Source of the DNA: Palaemon carinicauda
Lineage: Eukaryota; Arthropoda; Malacostraca; Decapoda; Palaemonidae
Direction: 5' to 3'
DNA length: 64,000 nt
Assembly (NCBI RefSeq): GCF_036898095.1
Contig: NC_090729.1
Location: 77,577,390 to 77,641,389, forward strand
Part shown: positions 23,921 to 34,099 of the stretch, in pieces
Position numbering within the stretch: position 1 is the first letter of the stretch
Layout: each line of letters starts with the position of its first letter
Translations under genes and position numbers: made by a program
Notes under the pieces: generated by a model
Database searches by the model: none
Seen by the model: the letters and a program-made list of their open reading frames with translations, nothing else
What the model was told of the DNA's origin: nothing

Positions 23921-23927
23921 TACATGA
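23535..23927 (+). CDS. Hypothetical secreted or membrane-anchored protein exon
   Basis: A 130-codon ORF starts with two close ATG codons. Residues about 1-39 include a hydrophobic segment LLSTTFMLFLLFTGYLSGYV that could be a signal peptide or signal anchor. The following part (EPEHKKTSLLEDRIAKQIW) is charged and soluble-looking. The last 22 residues are LSLSLS from a (CT)n tract, so the true coding end is probably earlier, or the ORF is chance. No domain is recognised, no clear splice donor is visible, and no similar sequence occurs elsewhere in the window. It is the only ORF here that is neither a transposon nor a repeat artefact and also has protein-like composition. Confidence 0.28.
23859..23917. 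repeat. (CT)n microsatellite
   Basis: About 29 CT units overlapping the end of the ORF at 23535-23927. Confidence 0.97.
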
Positions 23928-24264
23928 TCTTTTCCTCCCTCCTGCTACATAAAAGACCTGGTATTAGCCCTCAATCCTACCTTTTCTCCACAATGCTATT
24001 TTGATTGTAGTTACACCTTCACACAGAATTTACCAGCTGTGTGCTTTTTCTAAGCATCAATGTTCGACATTTGTAGATTTTCATATTTTCCTCATTTTTG
24101 ACACTCGGTCATGATAGGCCTTCGTGATTTTTTTTCTTTTTTTTTTTCTTTTTTTAACTTTAAATTGAAGGCATGATACTTTTTTTTGCGTAATTATGGA
24201 CTAGATACAATCATCAATATTTCCAAAAATCTTTATTTGCTCTAATCTTTCAGAGTGAAGTATT

Positions 24265-24268
<4 letters not shown>

Positions 24269-24347
<79 letters not shown>
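24269..24347. repeat. (GA)n microsatellite
   Basis: About 39 GA units. Complementary in sequence to the (CT)n tract about 350 bp upstream. Confidence 0.97.
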
Positions 24348-24349
<2 letters not shown>

Positions 24350-24610
24350 AACAGATACTAGATGAGCAAAAATCAAAATACAAACTGATTGCTTTCAAGT
24401 ACCAAAATCCTATTTTCATTTTTAGGTCACATATACTCGCTCGATAATTTATTGCAGTCTGATAAAGTTTTGTCAATAAAAATTAATAGCTAAAGTCTAA
24501 GATCTTGGAACTTTAATTATTCTTGTATAAAGGCCAGCAACATAGAACTAGACATTAACGTATCTTGTTTTTTATACAAATAGACTAGCATCGTATCCAC
24601 AGTGTTCTCG

Positions 24611-24752
<142 letters not shown>

Positions 24753-24839
24753 TCTCTTTATATTTGTTGTTTTCGGTCTCAGTTAACATATTTAATGTTA
24801 AAACCTTATTATTCTGTTTCTTATTCATAAAACTGCAAC

Positions 24840-25335
24840 ACTCATCATCTTCATCATCTCCTCCTGCGCCTATTGACGCAAAGGCCCTCGCTTAGATTTC
24901 GCCAGTCATCTCTATCTTGAGCTTTTAAATCAATACTTCTCCATTCAGGCTATATATCAGTTTAGTGAGTTCGGTGTTACTGTATGGACATGAGTCGTGG
25001 TCTGACAATAAAACATTATCCAACAAATTTTGCAGATTTGAGAACAAAGCCTTCAAAAGAACATTAGCAGTTAAATGCCAGGACAGGACTAGAAAGGAAA
25101 CCTATAAAAGAGATTACTCGAGTGCCTTATGTGGGGATTAGATAATCAGGAGGGGTAGATGAAGATGGTCTGGACGTGCTCTACACACTCCCCAAGAGAG
25201 ATTAGTTCACCAAACTTCCAACTGGGCTCCACAAGGCACTAGAAGAGACCCAGGACTATGAAACTACAACACTAGCAAACATTAATTGGAATATGAAACT
25301 TGAATAAACAAACAGGAGAAAAATAAACTCAATAA
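24840..25335. mobile_element. LINE 3' fragment with internal 5' inversion
   Basis: 24840-24950 is the minus-strand 3' end of the same LINE family as 25565-26275 (shared CATCATCTCCTCCTRCGCCTATTGACGCAA). From about 24950 the orientation flips. The plus strand then reads RT C-terminal text (SVLLYGHESWSDNKT, RFENKAFKR) and DNA such as GGGCTCCACAAGGCACTAGAAG, whose complement appears at 25609-25628. The middle part is therefore inverted relative to the 3' end. There is no intact ORF. Confidence 0.7.
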
Positions 25336-25564
25336 TACAGGCTGACAAAATGATCTTGAAGTAAGAATGTTTTGACATGCAGTAGGTAAAGTGAATCATC
25401 GTCGATACTACGTAAAATCTGCATCATTTGTCGTTGATTTTTCGGCCAAAGCCACTTTCGCTCTTTTTTGCTGGGCATGCCAAACAACTGATGTTTCTTA
25501 CACCTTAAAGGCTGGAAGTTAACAATCTTGGAGCTATTTCAGACGACTAACTATAGCTTTCGTA

Positions 25565-26275
25565 ACATCATCATCATCATCTCCTCCTACGCCTATTGAC
25601 GCAACTCTTCTAGTGCTTTGTGGAGCCCAGCTGATCTTTCTTGGGAAGTGCGAAGAGCATGCCCAAACCATCTCCATCTACCCCTCATCATGATCTCATC
25701 CACAAGATCTCTCTTATAGTTTCATTTCTAATCCTGTCCTTCCATTTAACTCCTCATATCCTTCTGAGGGCTTTGTTCTCAAATCTACAAAATCTATCAG
25801 AGATTGTTTCATTGTCATACATTGACCCATGTCCATATAGAAACACCGATCTCACTAAACTGATATATAGTCTGATGTTTATATGTAATTTCAGGCAATT
25901 TGATTGCCAAATTTTACTTAACCTAGCCATTGGCTGATTTGCTTTTTTCAGTATTTCAATAAACTCTCATTCTAAAGGCCTTGTATTGGAGATCCTAGTT
26001 CCTAAATACTTAAATGATTCTACCTCATTATTACTTTCTCCTTCCAATGATATTTCATTTTTCAATGCATACTCCGTTTTCATCATCTCTGTCTTTCTTC
26101 TATTCATCTTGAGCCCAAACTCATATGATATTTCATGCATTCTGGTAAGCAAGCATTGCCAATTTTGTGGTGTTCTGCTAACAAGGAGAGCATCATCAGT
26201 ATACTCTAGGTCTGCTAATTTTCTATCACCAATCCAGTCCAATCCTTCTCTACCACTCTTCTGTATGGTATTGGT
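25565..26275 (-). pseudogene. RTE-like LINE, RT C-terminal part and 3' UTR
   Basis: On the minus strand, ORF 25967-26242 reads LADLEYTDDALLVSRTP (the palm box, usually YADD, here YTDD), then GLKMNRRKTEMM and EVESFKYLGTRIS (the thumb motif YLG). Downstream text corresponds to the LINE C-terminus (recognisable in pieces) and ends in (CAT)n on the plus strand. An internal deletion joins GACGCAA to CTCTTCTAG near 25606. The 5' side is lost at the junction with the hairpin at 26280. Confidence 0.78.
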
Positions 26276-26279
26276 TATT

Positions 26280-26482
26280 CCAACTTTGAGCCTATCTTGC
26301 TAATTTTAGAATTTTCCATTCTATTGCTTGTAGAATTACATATTACAGTATATTACTTTGCCTATTCGATGTTTCTAGAGCTCTTCCTATAGAAACATCA
26401 AATAGGCAAAGTAATATGAAAGGTAATTCTACAAGCAATAGAATGGAAAGTTCTAAAATTAGCAAGATAGGCTCAAAGTTGA
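26280..26482. repeat. Large hairpin (inverted repeat of gag DNA)
   Basis: 26280-26375 is an imperfect reverse complement of 26386-26482, with a loop of about 10 bp around CTAGAGCTCT. The right arm is part of the Gypsy-A2 gag sequence, so the left arm is an inverted copy of that gag fragment. Confidence 0.85.
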
Positions 26483-26995
26483 AAGACAATGAGAATCAGA
26501 GAAAGAATACGTCAAAGCTTAGTCATAGGAAATTGCCGAACTCTAATGCTCACAAATATCAGAATCAGACCTATACGCAGAAGCAACAGGAAAACCCCAA
26601 ATGCTATAGGTGTGGTAAAACTGATCATCTTGCATACAAAGCAAGGAAATGCATTGCTAAAGGGCAAACATGCCAGTATTGTAGAAAGACGAGACATTTT
26701 TCAAATGTTTGTAGATTCCTTAAACAGTACGCAAAGAAAATCAATGCAGCAGTTGATACTATAGGTCAAGAGAATAATGCAGAAAATGTTCATGGTAATC
26801 AGGTTAGGTCAGAAATTGATTTTGGATCGCATCAATTCCGTCAACAAAGGTGCAAAGAAACACATATTGGTAGAAGTGATCATAAATGGTAAATCAATTG
26901 TAATACAAGTTGACACAACAGCTGCTGTATCAATTATGTCTGAGAAAACAGCTAAAACCATTCCTAATTTGTTATTAGAAAGCACAAATATGTAA
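26383..26995 (+). pseudogene. Gypsy-A2 gag C-terminus and protease
   Basis: A basic, Ser/Asn-rich stretch is followed by two CCHC-like knuckles (CYRCGKTDHLAYKARKC and CQYCRKTRHFSNVC). The first has the G-x-x-x-H spacing but an aberrant second half. After a frameshift near 26780, the protease start is readable as KSIVIQVDTTAAVSIMS. The canonical DTGA/DSGA active site reads DTTA, so the glycine is lost. TAA ends the frame at 26993-26995. Confidence 0.82.
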
Positions 26996-27154
26996 TAAGT
27001 GCTTCGAACGTAGAATTATAGTATAAAGATCAGAAGTTAGACAGAATGCCATTAACGGTGGTAAAAGGTAAAGGACAAACTTTACTAGGTTTGAACAGGT
27101 TACATTATATAAAATTAGATTGGCCTAGTATTTTGAAGGTTATAGGTACACGAG

Positions 27155-27581
27155 ATGAACAAAAGAATGGAGTGTCTGTGGATGTCTGTGGATAATATTC
27201 TATCAGAGTTTCAAGACGTATTTGAAGATAAAGTTGGTACAGTAAAGAATGCAAAGGCAATTTTAGTTTTGGAATCAGATAGTACTCCTAGATTTTTTGT
27301 TCCAAGACCAGCACCATATGCATTGGAAAGTGCAGTTGAAACAGAAATCAAAAGATTAGAAAGCGAAGGTTCTTGGGAAAAAGTTACATACTCAGATTGG
27401 GCTACACCATTAGTTCCTATTGTGAAGGAAAGCGGTCAGGTTAGGTTATGTGGAGATTACAAGGTAACATTGAATCCACAGCTTCAGGGAGCTCAACATC
27501 CATTACCAAATCCAAAAGACATGTTTGCAACTATGTCAGGATGTAATTTATTTTCTAAGTTAGATCTTAGACAAGCATGTC
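27155..27581 (+). pseudogene. Gypsy-A2 reverse transcriptase, N-terminal part
   Basis: The RT fingers are readable: FQDVFEDKVGT, PRFFVPRPAPYAL, SDWATPLVPIVKESGQVRLC, LPNPKDMFATMSG and NLFSKLDLRQA (first catalytic Asp). The frame then enters unrelated LINE sequence, so the palm with the DD pair is missing. The copy is truncated by the LINE junction at 27581/27582. Confidence 0.88.
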
Positions 27582-28756
27582 AGTTTGGAACAATTTGGAT
27601 TCATGCCTGGAAGAGGGACTGTAGATGCAATATTTGCTTTGAGGCAGATGATAGAAAAACATCGGGAGAAACAGAAAGGATTACATATGGTCTTTATTGA
27701 CATGGAGAAGGCATATGATCGAGTACCACGTCAGGAGCTGTGGAGATGTATGAGAGAAAAGGGAGTCCCTGAGAAATACGTAAGAATCACCCAAGATATG
27801 TATGAGAGGGCAGAAACAAATGTTAAAAGCAGTATAGGCCTAACAGAAAGTTTCCCAGTAAATGTGAGACTACATCAGGAGTCTGCATTGAGCCCTTACC
27901 TATTTGATCTGGTCATGGATGTAGTAACACAAGGTATTAGAGATCAGTCTCCTTGGTGTATGCTTTTTGCTGATGATGTTATACTGTGTAGCAGTAGGCG
28001 AGAGGTAGTAGAAGAGAAACTGGAGGAGTGGAGAAGAGAAATGGAAAATAGAGGATTGAAGATCAGCAGGAAAAAGACAGAGTATTTGAGATTGAAAAAT
28101 GGGGAGAATGGGGAAGTTAGTTTACAAGGAGAGAGATTGAAAAGAGTTGAAAATTTCAAGTATTTGGGATCATCAGTTGCTGAGGATGGTGATCTGGGGC
28201 CAGAAATAAACCACAGAATACAAGCAGGATGGAGGAATTGGAAAAAAGTGTGTGGAGTACTATGCGACAGGAAAATAGGGGTTAAGTTGAAAGGTAAAGT
28301 ACAGAGGACAGTTGTGAGACCGGCAATGGTGTATGGAGTGGAGACGTGGGCAATAAAGAACACAGAAGAGAAGAAGCTGGATCTGGCAGAGATGAGAATG
28401 TTGAGATGGATGTGGGGGGTGACAAGAAGAGATAAGATACTGAATGAGGTAATTGGGGTACCACAGGAGTTAGAGAACTATCAGATAAGATCCAAGAAAG
28501 TAGACTGAGGTAGTATGGTCATGTCATGAGAAGAGATGAACATTATATTGGGAGGAGAGTGATGGAAATGGAGGTAGAGAGAATGAGAAAGAGTGAGACC
28601 AAAGCGAAGGTGGATGGACTGTATCAAGGATGACCTTCGATCAAAGGGATTAACCAGTGATGAAGTGTGGGACAGAGGTAGATGGAGAGCGCTGAACAGA
28701 AACATCGACCCCACATAAAAGTGGGAAAAGATGCAGACAAAGAAGAAGAAGAAGAG
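27582..28756 (+). mobile_element. RTE-like LINE, 5'-truncated, with (AAG)n tail
   Basis: Starts inside RT and ends in an (AAG)n/(GAA)n tail (about 28735-28755). The 5' truncation and simple-repeat 3' end are typical of target-primed reverse transcription. Both outer neighbours are pieces of Gypsy-A. Confidence 0.85.
27585..28508 (+). pseudogene. LINE reverse transcriptase C-terminal two-thirds
   Basis: A 307-codon open frame: EQFGFMPGRGTVDAIFALRQ (RT motif 2), HMVFIDMEKAYDRVPRQ (motif A, Asp present), LHQESALSPYLFDLVMD (motif B, normally QGSALSP), MLFADDVILCS (motif C, FADD intact) and LKISRKKTEYL, FKYLGSSV (thumb). Then come MVYGVETWAI, MLRWMWGVTRRDKI and a stop TGA at 28506-28508, after which LINE-like text continues in other frames (YGHVMRRDE, WDRGRW). 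The frame is open but lacks endonuclease and N-terminus. Family RTE/CFDP2-like by motif wording. Confidence 0.85.
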
Positions 28757-29252
28757 CTTTGCCTATAATCATTACCTTCTTTAGTGTTAAATCATTATCT
28801 TGCAATAATTTCTTTCTTACCTCTGGTGATGTGCAATGGGCAATAACTTGATCTATGATAACATTTTCTAACTCTAGAAATTCATATGAAACAGCTAAAT
28901 TCTTAAGTCTAGTCACAAATGCATCTAAACTTTCATGGTCTTTCTAATATGCCTGTGTTGTAAATTGATACCTTTCAAAAAATTTATTGACCTAAGGGGC
29001 AAAATATGTGGTAAGAGCCTTAATCGCAGCTTCACTAGTGTCATCGGTAGGTTGTAGTGTCTTAAACACTTCCTGAACCTCTCTACCAGCTGTGTGCAGT
29101 AACAACGCCTTCTTTTGGCCATCTTTCATAGTACCTCAAGCTTCAATGTAAATCTTAAATTCTTCACACCACTGTTGCCATCGTGTTGCTATAGGACTGG
29201 GTTCAGCACCAATGCTAAACTTCTCTGGATGCTCGATGTCCAGGGGCATTTT
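28757..29252 (-). pseudogene. Gypsy-A3 gag, N-terminal half
   Basis: The ATG at 29250-29252 begins MPLDIEHPEKFSIG, followed by RWQQWCEEFKIYIEA, a stop, KALLLHTAGREVQEVF, TTYFAP, and after two more breaks LDAFVTRLKNLAVSYEF and DQVIAHCTSPEVRKKLLQ. This order (W-x-x-W, LLxxxG, F-x-x-R-L, D-x-V, I-x-x-x-x-L-R) is the Gypsy gag capsid pattern. The frame ends at IIGKAL where the LINE tail begins. There are three in-frame stops. Confidence 0.82.
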
Positions 29253-29670
29253 TACTTCTTACCTGAATTAGGTTAGGCAAATGAATTCTACAAAATTAAC
29301 TAGTTACTCACTAACAAAGTTAATTCTAACCTAATATCTAAGTTAATTGCACCTCTTGTGTGTTTATCCAACCAACTAAAGGTAGTTTACACTTTAAGTT
29401 TTATGTAAACTAGTCCCCGTCATATAGTAAAATTTTACTGCCTAGTGCCTACTGGTAACAAATTACAGTCCTACCTTAATTTTTTACTATCAATAAAATA
29501 TATATGTAGGATGTTTTCTTCTTTCTTGACATTGAGCTTGAATGTTTTGTGTTGAGGCATTTCTCTTGTTTACTGCATAACTGCTGCTTCTTCATGGGGG
29601 CTACTTCTAGTTGTCTCTTCTGCTGTTGCCTATCTCTGTATAGGTTCTGTTTCACCTCTTGCCAGTCTTC

Positions 29671-30256
29671 TGTATGGTATTGGTTATCCAAAGTGAAATG
29701 ACAGTTTCATACATACCTGAAAAAATATCCATTCATTAGTGTTGTTTATTATCCCATCCTCGTCGCCAGTCTTCTGTATAGTATTGCTTATCCCAGGTGA
29801 AATGACAGCTTCATACAGACCTGGAAAAATATCCATTCATTAGTGTTGTTTATTATCCCATTTTTACATCGTCGATTCTTCTTGATGGGATGTAATGATA
29901 CGTTGGTATTCTTAAATTACATTTAATTGACTTGGGATTACATTGCTCCTCAACTCTCAATCTTATCTCAATAACTTCTAACTCTCGAGTGAGAATATGC
30001 AAACAAAACTTGTACACAAACACAGAGAAAACAAAAATTGAGCATGGCTCTCAAAAAGATCAAATCCTACAGCAATACAAAAGTAAGAAGAATCACATCC
30101 TAACTTTAGGACAATTAATGAATTATCAAATCCTTCATAACATATGCTATTACACCTATGAACTGTGCCGAAACACGTACTTACAATGCAATACTGGGCA
30201 ATCATTACTCTTAATAACCGTAGTGCATATAGTATTACAGTACAAAATACATAACA
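29671..30256 (-). repeat. Gypsy-A LTR with ~103-bp tandem duplication
   Basis: The LTR start TGTTATG is the complement of 30250-30256. The 3' end is present twice: GCCAGTCTTCTGTATRGTAT at 29661 and 29764, each followed by the same ~100 bp. The minus-strand reading is LTR end, PBS-like segment, then LTR end and PBS-like segment again. Confidence 0.8.
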
Positions 30257-31734
30257 ACCACCTCCGACTGTTCTACGTATTACAATATCTACGAAGAGGA
30301 TAAACAACATAGGTAACAGCTGTGAAGAATTTTCTTCACTACTCTTCTTCTTCACAGTTTATACGTAAACTGTTATTGTTCATGACGTCACGGCAGGGAA
30401 AAATGTGAGTGGTGATTCTTTCATAAGCGAGTGTCTCAAGATTAATACTTTTGTGTTTTTGTATTCATTATTTTACCTTGAGTATTTAGGTATTTTAAAT
30501 CTCTTAAGTACAACTCAAGTCTGCTAGTCTAGGAGGTATGGTTGTCCACACACGTAAGCCCGACTTGCTAAATTACATTTTAGTTTAATTTTTTGTTTTG
30601 TATGCCAAATGTTTAGAGTTAGGATTATCTTTGTCCCCTGGAGTTGCAAGATTTCTCCTTGTACTGTACTCTAAATAAGTATATTGCTTAAAACTCACAA
30701 GTCACAAGTATTTCAAGCCTATCCTAAACGAGAGTTGGCACCTCAAGACCATTGGCCTACGCATAGAGATACGCTTTTTTTTTGGGAAGGAAGGAGGCCG
30801 CGGCTGACCTGAACTCGAACTCACAAAGTTACAGGCTACATTACTATGCAGAACTGCCAAGCCAGGCTCCAGGGTCAACCTCGAGCTCCCACTCGCCACC
30901 ACTACCCTGTCCCCTTGCACAATAACGGACCCAGAGTCTACGTAGGACGAGGTCAAGCAGATAACTGGAGTGAAAAGCAGCTAATTCCACAGAATGTTTG
31001 TTCCAGTCTGGGGGCTAGTTGGAGGGGGCCATTGACTCCACAAAATAAGTGCTGTAGGCCTAGTGAAGCAAAACTGAAGACCGCCACTTTCAGGACACGG
31101 GCGGCCACAACATATAAAATCTTGTGAGTTCAATTAATGGCCATTCCCCCTTTAGATAAGCTTCTATTTGTCTCATAAGTTAAGTTTAGGTTATTCTGGC
31201 ATTACATCTTTTGGGCTGCGTGCATGGAAATTAATGTACTTACAATTTGTGGTCTTGGTAATTGCTTGAGGCTACTGACCACATGTTGGGACCTCACAGC
31301 AGCCTACCGCACAAAATGTTTATCAGAATATTTTGATTCTATTTATTCTGTTTGAGGGTTAATCCCACGAGTTAATTCCATTTAACATTTTCAATATTTT
31401 TTGTTGTAAACTGATTCTCTTTCCACTTATTCATTTTGCCATGTGAATAAAACATAATTGAGTTACTGATACTATTTTCAATTATTAATTTTGCTATGTG
31501 TATAAATTATTGAGTTACTCCCCTTCCTTTTTACTGTAATAAATTATTTGGAATAAATTACAAACTTTAGTATCTTTAACCCCATTATATGAATTTTACC
31601 AATTTATACTATGGGACGGGTCAGAAGCACCCGAGATGTTGAGAGTAACCCACTGTAGACATAGGTAAGTTGGTATCAGCGAGTGGACGCTCTTTAACTT
31701 AGTGCTTTGAAGGTGAAGATCCCCATTTAACTTT
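30257..31734. other. Unassigned sequence
   Basis: No ORF with recognisable domains. ORFs at 30702-30956 (minus) and 30846-31127 (plus) overlap on opposite strands in a GC-richer patch and show no family pattern. From 31127 on the DNA is AT-rich. Confidence 0.4.
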
Positions 31735-31965
31735 ACTTTATACTTTTATACTCCACTGCTCCCATTTTCTTTATTGTGTCTAATTACATTAACGTAAGAT
31801 ACCTGTCCAGCATCTCACTGGGGTCACTGGGATGGAGTCGAAACAGAGCCTAAGAGTGAGATGACTATAGACCTGACCAAGCTAGAGTAGGCCATAAATT
31901 ACTTTTATTTTCACGTGTGGAGTTCTCCGGCCTCTGGACAGTAAAATTTCCCCTTTTTGTATTTA
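31735..31965. repeat. Unclassified interspersed repeat, copy 2
   Basis: Same family and orientation as 2873-3095: CCACTGCTCCCAT, TACCTGTCCAGCATCTCACT, GGGGTCACTGGGATGGA and CTGGACAG in the same order. Confidence 0.6.
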
Positions 31966-32149
31966 AGAGTGACGGTTAGTCAACTGTGGCAGTAAAGCTA
32001 TTAGCAGGGTGTTTGTGCCCCAAGTGAAAGTACTCATTATCCTCCCCTGTTGATCTTTGTGTAACTGCCGTAGGGAGGCTTTCCCGGACTAAGTTCCCGC
32101 TCAAACATTTAGATAAAAATTCTCCACAACAGCACATTACCTTGGAGTG

Positions 32150-33860
32150 CTCCGCTGTTCACTGGAAATTCATTTCATCAGACTCCATTAACATTAACTT
32201 TTTACTTGCTATGCTCATGAACAGACTTAATCAAATTCACATATTTAAGAGGAATTCCATAATAATGCAGGACTCTACACAAAATTGGCCGGTGCACACT
32301 ATCAAAGGCTTTTTCATAGTCTACAAATGCCATCAAAAGTGAATTTCTATATTCTACACTTTGCTGTACAAGTCTCAAAATAAAAACTTGGTCATTGCAG
32401 CTTCTACCTTTTCTAAATCCTACTTGTTCATCTCTCAGTTTTTCTTCAATCCTTCTCTCCAGTCTCTTTAAAATAAGCATACTATATATTTTCATAACGA
32501 CTGGCATAAGTGTTATGCCTCTGTAATTATTGCAATCAGTCAGGACTTTTTTTTTTTCTTTTGGTCATTTTTACCAACACTCCTAACTCCCATTCATCAG
32601 ATTTTGCCTCTTCATGGCACATTCTACAAAATAATCTTGTAAACATTCTGGGAGACACTTCATTTTTGGCCAGTATCATTTAGGCAGTTATTTCGTCATA
32701 TCCAGGGGCTTTCCATCTCTTGAGATTTTTAATGACCCCCTAGACTTTAAACCCACTACCTGTAATTTCATTAATGGGCACATCAAGATCTTCATCAACT
32801 TCAGGTATAGCAATCAAATTATTCCTTTCGTATCTCCTATCCATAACCTCACTAAAGTGTTCCATCAAAAATTCTCTTTCTTCTTCTTCTGTTGTTATAA
32901 CAGATCCTTCTCTCTTTTTGATGGGTATATGCTTCTTCTTTGCCACAGTCAAATTTTTATTAATTATTCTATTAGCGTTACGCCATAGCTACTCCCTGAA
33001 TTTATAACTTTGTCAGCCTCATTTGCTTTACTGGCTAAATATTCTCAACAGTCATTCCTGGCTTTTCTTTTGACCTCACTATCAATACTTGAATACTTAG
33101 CATGCTCTACCTTGTAATTTTCATTACTTCCTCGAAAACTTTCAACAATCAGTTTGTCTTTGTCTCCTTTTTATAATATACGAAGCAGCATTTGATATCC
33201 ATGGCTTTCTCCTTGTAAGTGTGGGTCCCAAGACTTCTCTACTAACTGACTGATATATGTTCTTAATATCATACCATTCTTCATTAAATGTATGCACCCT
33301 TTGTCTCTTAAAGTCTCTAAGACTGCAAATCAATTCCTACATGCAATTGCAAATGTTTTTCTGTGCTCTTCTAAAAGCTTAATTGTATCAAACCTAGGTA
33401 TTCTGTCAACCTCTCTACTGGATGCTTTCGGTTTTAATTTCAGTGAAGCAATGAGCAGCTGGTGATTACTACCAATATATGCACCTCTATAGCTTCTTAC
33501 GTTTCTCGGATCCTCCATCCCTCTTTAATAATGACAGTGTGATCTATTTGATTTCCGTAATTGCCACATGGTGAAGTCTGTGTATATATGTGGATATCCT
33601 TGCGCTGAAAAAGAGTACCTCCTATGACAAGATTGTTTGCTGAACAGAAACTTATGAAATGTGCTCCATTTTCATTTGTAACTTCGCCAAGATTCTTGAC
33701 ACCCATCAAATTCTCTATCCCTTGATTATTCCTTCCAACTTTTGCATTGAAATCGCCAATCACAATTTTCATATCTCTCTGGGATCTCATCTATTACATT
33801 CTGCATTTCTTCATAGTATTCATATTTCCTTTATTCAGGGGAATCAGAATCTGAGCAGGT
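32150..33860 (-). pseudogene. LINE endonuclease-RT fragment
   Basis: From right to left: endonuclease text MKIVIGDFNAKVGRNNQG (catalytic GDFN), NNLVIGGTLF, NQIDHTVI and GSNHQLLIASLKLK (the SDH box, here SNH), which is interrupted by a frameshift near 33500. A linker (32740-33333; VSREVLGPTLTRRKPWIS, FLMEHFSEVMD) follows, then the RT start KIYSMLILKRLERRI, DEQVGFRKGRSCNDQ and MAFVDYEKAFDSVHR (motif A Asp). It breaks off near 32150, before the catalytic DD. At least four frame breaks. RTE/Jockey superclade by motif. No 3' end is seen. Confidence 0.82.
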
Positions 33861-34099
33861 AGGATAGTCAGATCACGTGAGCCCCTAGCCAGGTTAAAGA
33901 TTTGGCTTAAAAGGCAGCACAAAATACGTCCTTTAGTTTCCTTGTATTATATATCTTGTCCCTAATGACTTCTTTGATATCTATTCATCTATAATATGCT
34001 TAGGATTCCAGCATATAAATACCAGTGGTCTTGTACAATGTCTCATTGGCAAACATTTCTTGTGGTAAACGATATTTTGAAAAGAATTTTCCTGCTTAA

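Larger units (their letters stand above)
26383..27581 (+). mobile_element. Gypsy family A, copy A2 (gag C-terminus to RT start)
   Basis: This fragment carries the zinc knuckles, protease start and N-terminal RT of a Gypsy element. It ends at SKLDLRQAC, where the LINE at 27582 begins, and starts at a GCTCTT word that is also where the minus-strand gag fragment at 28757 breaks off. Sequence around 27540-27580 is nearly identical to window positions 3-45 (copy A1), which supports the same family. Confidence 0.88.
28757..30256 (-). mobile_element. Gypsy family A, copy A3 (5' LTR and gag N-terminus)
   Basis: On the minus strand: LTR (30256 to about 29774, with a duplicated 3' end down to 29671), a primer-binding-site-like TGGCGACGAGGATGGG (complement of about 29750-29766), untranslated leader and gag from ATG at 29250-29252. 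Gag stops abruptly at the LINE tail. Its next codons are found inverted at 26383, so A2 and A3 look like two halves of one element. Confidence 0.82.

Noticed and set aside
30702..31127. Opposite-strand ORFs at 30.7-31.1 kb
   Set aside because: Overlap each other, no domain recognised, short and no promoter support.
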